Source: Malania oleifera (taxonomy: Eukaryota > Streptophyta > Magnoliopsida > Santalales > Ximeniaceae). Taken from it: 64,000 nt of DNA. The notes under the pieces are model-generated. The model searched no databases, was not told the origin of the DNA, and saw nothing but the letters and a program-made list of their open reading frames with translations. The position numbers were made by a program, and so were the translations under genes. The stretch covers positions 106,687,988 through 106,751,987 of the forward strand of contig NC_080423.1 of assembly GCF_029873635.1 (NCBI RefSeq). The letters run 5' to 3'. Shown in pieces: positions 56,927 to 64,000 of the stretch (positions are counted from its first letter, which is position 1; every line of letters starts with the position of its first letter).

Positions 56927-57127
56927 ATCTCCCATTAGGAGACGGAGACGCCTCCTCAACCAGTATATGGTTAAATAATGTACTCAAATATGTCTTCAGA
57001 CATGAAAACCAACTAAAGTTGAACACAACTTCAACTTCTCTGTGGTCACCACCTTTGTCAACATATCTTCTGGATTCCTGCTACCTTGGATTTTATCCAA
57101 TGTCAACACTCCATCCTCTAACAGAGA

Positions 57128-57583
57128 TCAGACGAAATGAAAATGTAATCCAATATTTTTGGTTTTGGAATGAAATGCCGAGTTCTTTACTAGATGTATC
57201 GCACTCTGACTGTCGCTGTACAAAACATTTCTTTCCTGCTTTATTCCACGCTCTGTTAACAAACCTTGAAGCCAAATCATCTTTTTACTTGCTTCTGTCA
57301 CTGCTACACACTCACCTTCTATAGTGGATAGAACAACAATCTTTTGTATTTGTGATATACAACTAATAGTTGTTGTGCCAATAGTGAATATATATCCGGT
57401 GGTGCTTCTGCGATGATCAATTTCACCTGCAAAATCAACATCTACATACCCTTGAATTTTCAAGTCGCTTTTGCCGAAATATAGACACTTATCAATAGTG
57501 TCACGTAGATATCTTAAAATCCACTTCACTGTTTCCCAGTGAGTTTTCCCTAGATTTGACATATACCTGTTGACAACTCCCAC
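57128..57583 (-). pseudogene. Copia RNase H
   Basis: C-terminal RNase H domain of pol: GYVDVDFAGEIDHRRSTTGY, TISCISQIQKIVVLSTIEGE, WLQGLLTERGIKQ, YSDSQSAIHL. It is in the same frame as the RT segment upstream, separated by a TAA at the DIG/VVGVVNRY junction. The catalytic acids of the fold (D in VDVDFAG, E in STIEGE, D in YSDSQ) are present. Confidence 0.9.
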
Positions 57584-57586
57584 TAC

Positions 57587-58576
57587 TTAGCCAATATCTA
57601 GTCTGGTACCAACCATAGCATACATGAGACTTCCAACTACTGAGGCATATGGTACCTTAGCCATGAAATCTTTTTCTTCATATGTTTGAGGAGACTGATC
57701 CTTAGAGAGACAGAAGTGACATGCTAATGATGTATTTACTGCTTTGGCGCTGCTAATGTTAAACATCTGTAAAACACAAATAATGTACTCTGACTGAGAT
57801 AACCGCAACGTACCTTGTTGCTTATCTCTAGAGATCCGTATCCCAAGAATATGCTTTGCAGAACCTAAGTCTTTCATGTCAAACTCCTCTGACAATTGCT
57901 GCTTCAATTTTCTTATCTCTTCTATATCTGATTCTACAACTAGCATATCATCAACATATAACAAAAGGATAATATAGCTAGTATGATACCTCTTGAAGTA
58001 GTAACAGTGGTCAGCATTGCACTTCTGAAAATTTTTCCTCTTCATACAACTGTCAAATTTCTTGTACCATTGCCTGGGAGCTTGTTTGAGACCATACAAG
58101 CTCTTCTTCAATCTGCACACAAGATTCTCTTTACCTTTAAGTGAGTAACCTTCTGACTGTTGCATATAAATTTTCTCATCAAGGTCACCATGAAGAAATG
58201 TCGTCTTCACGTCCAACTACTCGAGATGTAAGCCCTCTGAGGTAATAATACTCAAGATAGATCAGATGGTTGTTAGCTTCATAATTGGTGCAAAAATGTC
58301 AGTGTAGTCAATTTTTCCCTTCTGCTCGAAACTTTTGACTACTAACTGGGTTGTATACCTATTGGATCCATCATGCTCTTCTTTGATCCTGTACACCCAT
58401 TTGTTGTGAAGAACCTTCTTACCTTTGGACAACTTAGCTAGTTCCCATGTTTTGTAGGAGGTAAGAGACTTCATCTCATCTTTCATTGCAAGCTCCCATT
58501 TGCTCGAATCTCCTGCCTGACATGATTCAACATAGCATTCAGGTTTTCCCCCATCTGTAAGAAGTAAATGATTCAC
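57587..58576 (-). pseudogene. Copia reverse transcriptase
   Basis: RT core: DEMKSLTSYKTWELAKL, NKWVYRIKEEHDGSNR, IDYTDIFAPIMK, then after a stretch with stops LHGDLDEKIYMQQSEGY, LKKSLYGLKQAPRQWYKKF and the catalytic YVDDMLVVES. Stops lie at 58216-58262. The YVDD box is intact. Confidence 0.92.
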
Positions 58577-58764
58577 ATACCTCCTATTTGGAACATGTTG
58601 CCGAGAATATATCTCCTAAGCTCTGGAGCTGGAGTAGGAGGTAGTGGTGCAACAATCTGCTCCACATGTTCTTTTGCTTGAGGATTCTCGATGTTTTGCT
58701 AAGGATTCCTTACACCTTCTAGGACATCATCCACATCTACATAAGTTGTTTCAAACTATGTAGG

Positions 58765-59762
58765 TTATGTTGTGTGTCTATCTTTGTACATTACCTTTTC
58801 ATCAAAAATCACATCTTTACTTCTGATCACCTTTTTGTTTTCATCATCCCAAATGCGATACCCATATTCATCTCCACCATAACCGTTGAAGGTGCATTTC
58901 CAGGATTTTGGATCAAGCTTATTCTTGACATGATCATTGATATGTACATATGCAATACAACCAAAAACTCTTAAATGTGAAAGTCTTACCTCTTTACCGC
59001 TCCATACTTCTTTTGGTAGTCTATAGTCCAATGGTACTGATGGACTCTTGTTAATCAAGTTAGTTGCTGTGCTGACTACTTCTACCCAAAACATCTTTGG
59101 TAAGTCTGACTGCATATGCATGCTTCTAACTTTCTCTGTCAATGATTTGTTCATCCGTTCGGCTACGCTGTTGTGCTAAGGTGTACCTGGCACAATTCTT
59201 TCCATTTCGATACCATGCTCATAGCATAATTTCTTGAACTCGGTGTCATCATACTCACCACCGTTATCGGTTCTCAGCTTCTTGATTTTCAAACCAATTT
59301 CATTTTCAACCATTGCTTTCCAAATTTTGAAAGCATCAAAGACATCAGATTTGTTTTTCAGGAAGTAAACCCATACCTTCCGAGAATGATCGTCAATAAA
59401 TGTTACGAAGTAATGCTTCCCAATTGTGGATGAAATAGTCGTTGGTCCCCATACATTTGAATAAACTAGCTCAAGTCTCTCCTTCTTTGGGGTATTGGTG
59501 TTCGTCTGGAAACTAACCCTCTTCTGTTTCCCAAGTATGCAATCCTCACATGTGTCAATCTTCACTGACTATAAATCACTCAACTTTCCATTTGCATCAC
59601 CTTGAGTCCTTTCTCACTCAGGTGTCCGAGTCGTTGATGCCAAATGTTGCTATCATCATTTCTTGTAGCAATTGTAACAAACATGCATGCATTAGGGGTT
59701 ACATAAAAAGTTCCACTTTTCTTACCTCGTGCAATCATCATGCACCCTTCAAAATATTCCAT
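58765..59762 (-). pseudogene. Copia integrase
   Basis: Zinc domain HQRLGHLSEKG ... CEDCILGKQKR, then the DDE core. The first catalytic Asp is replaced: YSNVWGP where the family has an Asp. RTDNGGEYDD gives the second Asp, and the Glu lies in the VAERMNKSL box after GTP*HN. It is interrupted by stops after SKLSDL and GTP and by a frame change near 59570. The C-terminal part (LRVFGCIAYVHI, GYRIWDDENKKVIRSKDV) is typical. Confidence 0.9.
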
Positions 59763-60268
59763 TCATCACCAATGAAAGTTGTGTTATATCCTTCATTTGT
59801 CAGTTGACCAACTGAGATCAAGTTCTTCCTCATGTCTAGAATATATCTAACATCTCTCACCTTCCATACTAACTCGTTCATCTTGATCTTCACTGTCCCC
59901 TTGCCGACAATGCCACAAGATTTATCATTGCCAAGGTATACTTTACCGAAGTCACCTGGTGTATACTCCTCTAGGCAATCTCTACTACAAGTGGCATGAA
60001 ATGAAGCTCTAGAGTCTAACACCCAAGACTCATTTTTGCTCTCCAAAGAGCAAATCAACATATCATTATTTTCTGAAGCAACATTTGCTTCTATTTTTAC
60101 CTTCGTCTCATATTCTTTCTTCGGACCTTTGCACTAGTTTCTGTAATGACCAGTTTTTCCACGGTTCCAACACTCAATATTCATTATGCCTTGGGAACCT
60201 ATGTCCTGAGAACCTCTGGGTTTTCTGGTTCTAGACCGCTTGGACCTAGATCTTCCATGATTGTTTGA
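59738..60268 (-). pseudogene. Copia gag zinc knuckle and protease
   Basis: A CCHC knuckle with the last Cys preceded by a stop (CWNRGKTGHYRN*C, about 60125-60170), then the protease: WVLDSRASFHAT has DSR instead of DSG. DFGKVYLGNDKSCGIVGKG and RYILDMRKNLISVGQL follow. A frame change near 59750 breaks the join to the integrase. Confidence 0.88.
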
Positions 60269-60898
60269 TCATCCATGCCAGCTTCCTCTGCCTCGACTTT
60301 CCATGTTCAAGGCTGAACTCAAAGTGGAACCATAGTTTGCTTGCATTCTGATTTCTTTCGTCAAAATCATGTTGACGACTTCATCGTATACTAACTTTGA
60401 TTTCCCTGTGGCGCTACTGATTGTAGTAACAATACCATTCCAACTTTCGGGCAACTGACTGAGAATCAGTAGGGCACGAATCTCACTATCAAATGTAATC
60501 CCGACTGAAGCGAGTTGATCTAACAACTCATTGAAACTATTCAAATGTCTGTTAAAACTTTCACCTATAGACATGGTCATAGTAAATAACCTTTTCATAA
60601 GATGTACCTTATTAGTGGCGGACAACTACTCGTACATGTTAGAAAGCGCATCCATTAGAGACTTGGTCGATGATATGTGCTTGATATTAAATGCCACAGA
60701 CTTTGACAACCTCATTTTGATAACTCTGAGAGCTTTTTGGTCAAGCAACTCCCACTCGCCCTCGTTCATAGATCCTGACTTTCCCTTCAATGGTAAGTGC
60801 AACTCCTTCCCAAACAAGTAATCTTCAATCTGTATCTTCCAGAAACCGAAATTGTTGTTGTTAAACATCTCAATCTTTGAGCTCTTTTTGTTCGACAT
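60269..60898 (-). pseudogene. Copia gag
   Basis: Begins MSNKKSSKIEMFNNNNFGFW (60898). It contains the UBN2/DUF4219-type copia gag pattern: DQKALRVIKMRLSKSVAFNI, SLMDALSNMYE, a stop, then KVHLMKRLFTMTMSIGESFN, LLDQLASVGITFDSEIRALL and SQLPESWNGIV. One nonsense codon splits it at about 60626. Confidence 0.9.
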
Positions 60899-61637
60899 CT
60901 CAATTCGCTGATTTAGAGATGAAATTAGCTCAAATGAATAGCACGTTTGGATTCGAAATGGTTAAAAACCTTCGAAATGGTTAAGTCTTCCGAAAAATGG
61001 CTTCAAAAAACCCAGTCAAACTCTCGGTCAAATTTGATCAAACATAGTCAAACTTAACAGAATATACCTCTAATTGACAGAATATTCCTGACGATGCCAT
61101 TGAGGCCGTTAACAGATGCCGTTTGCTGACGTGGTAGGATGTGGAGTCCACTGCTGACGTGGTGCTGACATGGCACTGCGGGGCCTACCCACTAGCAAAT
61201 TTTGTGGGTCCCACTAGATGACGTGGTAGATGACGTGGTAGCATTGACGTGTTAGTTGCTGCGATTGCCACGCGGCGACTGATGGGGATGCCGCGTGTCG
61301 GTTGGTTGGGTTTGGATCAATCGGTATGGATTCGGGTCAGATACGGTCTAGGTCTGGAGCAAGTTACCAGGTTGGGTCGAAGCGGCCGGGTGAGGAAGAC
61401 GCGTGGAGCGCATGCGAGAGTGTTGCCGGCAGGTCGCCGGACATGGACGACTCCGGCGTGGCGCATGTAGTGCCGTCTTGGCTCCTTTCGAGATCCGGTT
61501 TGCACCTTAGCTTCATCTCGATGAGATGAATGTGATGGTGGTCTCAAAATTAAATTTTGAGACACTGGACATTACTATGTTTTCAGCGAATTTCTCCAAT
61601 CTGGCGTTTTTGCTCTGAACCAGGCTCTGAACCCACT
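60899..61637 (-). promoter_or_regulatory. Copia leader with clustered TGACGTG motifs
   Basis: The untranslated region between gag and the 5' LTR, 740 bp, far more GC-rich in its part 61080-61520 than the surroundings. On the + strand TGACGTGG lies at 61129, 61157, 61219 and 61231, with TGACGTGT at 61245. These ACGT-core motifs are those bound by plant bZIP factors. GCTCTGAACCCACT next to the LTR (- strand TGGGTTCAGAGC) is a weakly matching tRNA-Met-type primer site. Short open frames at 61249-61565 are not coding. Confidence 0.55.
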
Positions 61638-62003
61638 TGTTAGGAATCTGTAAGCAAAAAAAAAACACAAACCAGAGAAATAGATGACACTAAAAATTAC
61701 ATGGTTCGGTCTGGATTGAATTACATCCACAGAGCACACCACAATCCACTATGAAACCAGGAGAAAAACACAAACTCTCAGGCAGCTCTCTCTACACTCT
61801 TCCCCACTCTCTTTTCTGCATTATACCTCTCTTCTCTATACATTTTTCACTCGCACACACCTCTCTATTTATAGTTGGTTGGAGGAATTACATTAAATGG
61901 TGATGGAGGAATTACAATAAATCGGCGGATACAGCTCAACGCGGCTCTAGCTTGCATGTGACACTAGCTCACACACGCGTCTCCTGGCTCCAGCTACTCA
62001 ACA
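61638..62003 (-). repeat. 5' LTR of the copia element
   Basis: 366 bp. It aligns with 56578-56926; the extra length is mostly a 17-bp insert (CTAGCTTGCATGTGACA region, about 61946-61962). TATAAATA (- strand) lies at 61866-61873. Confidence 0.93.
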
Positions 62004-62189
62004 TTGACAGCATACCAACTCTAGTTTTGAAAAATCAAAAAACCATATCAAATGTCTTTAGAAAATTTCGAAATTTATCTTCAAGAATATTGATATATTA
62101 ACTAGCAACCCACCAAATATCAAAATTTTTCGGTATAACCTTGGTTTTAGAGAAATCCTTATCTTTTAGACATTCAATATTCCGACAAA

Positions 62190-62387
62190 GTTCAAATGTA
62201 AACTCTAAGGTTTCATTAATATTAAGGCCGACCGTCTCTAAACTCGTACCTTTCTCCAAGTAAATAAGCGTGAAATTTGAACCAAAAATTCAATAACAAA
62301 CATTATCCATACCTCAAATTGTAGAGATTAGTAAAATTTTGTTTTGATTATAGGTTGTCTATTTTATTTTGAGAAAAATACATTATA
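62190..62387 (+). repeat. Dispersed repeat, copy B, broken by a gypsy LTR
   Basis: Related to 56030-56240. The similarity runs up to GAGAAAAATAC close to 62380, where the LTR of the next element starts (62388). The stretch 62009-62189 before it is AT-rich with no coding potential. Confidence 0.65.
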
Positions 62388-64000
62388 TGTCATGCCCCAA
62401 ACCCTGAAATGGGACCTAGGGGTGAATTAAGTAACCTAACCTGTCTCTATATCAATATAAAACATACATGATACCCTATACAAGAGGGTCCGACCCTGTG
62501 GGGTAACGGATGCCCTATATACATACATGCATTACATGTCCATACTCATCAATATACGTAGTGGAATACGGTCTTTCTTTACATCAAACTGTACCATACT
62601 AGAGTCTATACCATATAGGGTTAAACATAACCACAAGATACTATACATACCACGGGTGTCTACAAAATCCATCAGGACAACCCGGTTACAAAATTTGTAC
62701 CAATCAGGTACTAACAGTAGCTAAACACACCCCGCTTCCAGATGCTAGGATGCTAGTTTCGGCTACCCGAAGGACCTGAAAAATATTTGTATATATTCTG
62801 GGTGAGACACCTCTCAGTAAGGGAGAAAACATGTTATATCAGTGTGTGGCATACCAGTGTCATTTTCATACTTCATAACACATACATATGATACAGTTTG
62901 AAACACATACGTACAGTTTCAAAATAAGTTCCATACATTCCCATACAATTCCATATAGTTCCAGTATTTCCACAAAAACCGTTCCAGTTCATACGATACT
63001 TAAATACATACATACATACATATGGTCAGTGTCGTCACACTACTCACAACTGCACAAGTCACCTAGTCTCACAGCGGTTACGTTCCAACACATTAAACTA
63101 CGAAGGTTTCCGACTCAGGGCCAATAGTGAATCCATTGCTACATATGCAACTACACACGATCACCTGGTCTAACCTTGATTACGTTACCATGTGCAAACT
63201 ACGCTGCGTTAACCTAGGCCCACTGTGGTCCGTTGCTACATTCGGTGACCAATCGAATCATACTGGTGATATTTCGCACATCGGATATAGAGCTGGCCAC
63301 TCTTGCCCCCGGTAGTTAGTCGTTACAGGGCACAACGTACGGTAGTTAGCCGCCCCTAGCTATTATAGCGTATGGTAGTTAGCCGCCCCTAGCTGTTACG
63401 GCGTAGTATAGTTAGCCGCCCCTAGCCGTTTCGGCGTACGTTAGTTAGCCGCCCCTAGCCGATTTTCACAAAACCTGGAATCACTTTGGAACTCACGCCC
63501 CTATACATTTCAGTGTACGGTAATAAGCCGCCACATAGCTGTTTTTTCACAAATACCTAGAACATTTACATACATACACACGTACCACGCTTATTTGGTT
63601 TACGACAAATCATATCGTTTACAATTTCAAGTATACAGTTTATGCAAATATGGATTACGGTCACCTCAATAATACAGTTTAAATAACATAAACGGTTTTC
63701 CAATCAAATTAGAGATGATACCCAAAATCCCCAATTTTTTCGAAAACCATAACCCGAAAATTTCGTGTTTTCACCCGATAGATTTTCCCAAATAAGTAGT
63801 CAAAACATACATACGATCGTAGCCTATAGGCTTACCGATCCTGATTTTGAAAATGAACTGATATAAACAGAATCCCCTTACCTCAACCCGAAACCAAACC
63901 ACGAACTCTACGGCCCTCAAAACTACAAACCGAGACTCCGAAATCTACAAACCACAATACTAAACATGCTTATAATCCATACTACTACACATATAGCGAA
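62388..64000 (-). mobile_element. Third LTR of the chromovirus-type gypsy family, running off the window
   Basis: TGTCATGCCCCAAACCCTGA onward matches the LTR ends at 4920 and 12386 and stays collinear to the window edge (about 1.6 kb; the full LTR is about 2.1 kb). It includes five 33-bp units at 63311-63461. The left flank is ordinary AT-rich DNA without a primer site, so this is either the 3' LTR of an element continuing to the right or a solo LTR. Confidence 0.92.

Larger units (their letters stand above)
56578..62003 (-). mobile_element. Ty1/copia retrotransposon, Tork/Tnt1-like, complete but degenerate
   Basis: A 5.4-kb element with LTRs at 56578-56926 and 61638-62003, both TG...CA, and a perfect 5-bp target duplication TTGAC at 56573-56577 and 62004-62008. 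On the - strand the order is gag, protease, integrase, RT, RNase H, the copia order. Integrase and gag wording (YHR-like MSIGESFNRHLNSFN, GTPQHN-like box, MNKSLTEKVRSM, INKSPSVPLDYRLP) resembles the Tork/Tnt1 lineage. At least three frame changes, many stops and two altered catalytic residues mean it cannot be autonomous. Confidence 0.95.

Noticed and set aside
56815-57324. 169-codon + strand frame
   Set aside because: Antisense to the copia LTR and RNase H; shadow frame of the retrotransposon.
61249-61565. Three overlapping open frames of 73-82 codons
   Set aside because: A result of the GC-rich copia leader; no conserved product and they overlap on both strands.

Overview
This window is nuclear DNA of a flowering plant, most likely a eudicot. 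It contains spliced genes with GT-AG introns, Ty3/gypsy and Ty1/copia LTR retrotransposons, L1- and RTE-type LINEs, an Au-like SINE, a Mutator-like (MULE) DNA transposon and a plant mobile domain (PMD) gene. I see nothing bacterial, viral or organellar. Two host genes look intact: a WDR74/NSA1-type WD40 ribosome-biogenesis gene (+ strand, CDS 18439-36509, 12 coding exons, 423 aa) and a mitochondrial pyruvate carrier subunit gene of the MPC1 type (- strand, CDS 42834-38402, 4 coding exons, 108 aa). They converge tail to tail. Almost everything else is mobile DNA in various stages of decay.

Layout. 1-17336: a chromovirus-type gypsy element on the + strand (element 1; its 5' LTR runs off the left edge), split by a second, related and complete gypsy element on the - strand (element 2, 4920-14459). 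Element 2 sits inside the integrase codons of element 1, flanked by a 5-bp target duplication with one mismatch (TTACT/TTACC). The 3' LTR of element 1 breaks off at about 17336, just upstream of the WD40 gene. 17480-36900: the WD40 gene, stretched to 18 kb because its introns hold an L1 LINE, a TRIM-like repeat pair, an antisense L1 fragment, an antisense RTE fragment, a hAT-like terminal-inverted-repeat element and three tandem duplications. 38400-44210: the MPC1-type gene, whose third coding intron contains an L1 fragment with an Au-like SINE inserted in it (13-bp target duplication), and whose 5'-UTR intron carries a fold-back MITE.

44222-53230: a 9-kb MULE with long terminal inverted repeats and a perfect 10-bp duplication. 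It carries a degenerate MULE transposase (DDE residues, SWIM and CCHC zinc motifs still legible) followed by a multi-exon degenerate PMD (aminotransferase-like) gene. It landed at the 5' boundary of the MPC1-type gene, moving the presumed original promoter (CACGTG and CCAAT motifs) about 9 kb away. 53241-56577: AT-rich intergenic DNA. 56578-62003: a Tork/Tnt1-like copia element on the - strand with both LTRs and a perfect TTGAC duplication, coding capacity broken. 62388-64000: a third LTR of the 1-17 kb gypsy family, - strand, running off the right edge.

The most distinctive observations are: (i) the MULE that carries both transposase and PMD genes and abuts MPC1; (ii) the dated nesting of gypsy elements, where element 2 retains a practically single 1,487-codon frame broken mainly by nonsense codons, many explained by C-to-T change; (iii) gypsy LTRs built from tandem arrays (19-bp units centred on a TTCGTCGACGAA-like palindrome, 33-bp units) whose copy number differs between the two LTRs of one element; (iv) a GC-rich copia leader with five TGACGTG motifs within about 125 bp. 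All domain calls were made by reading translated sequence by eye; no database search was run.
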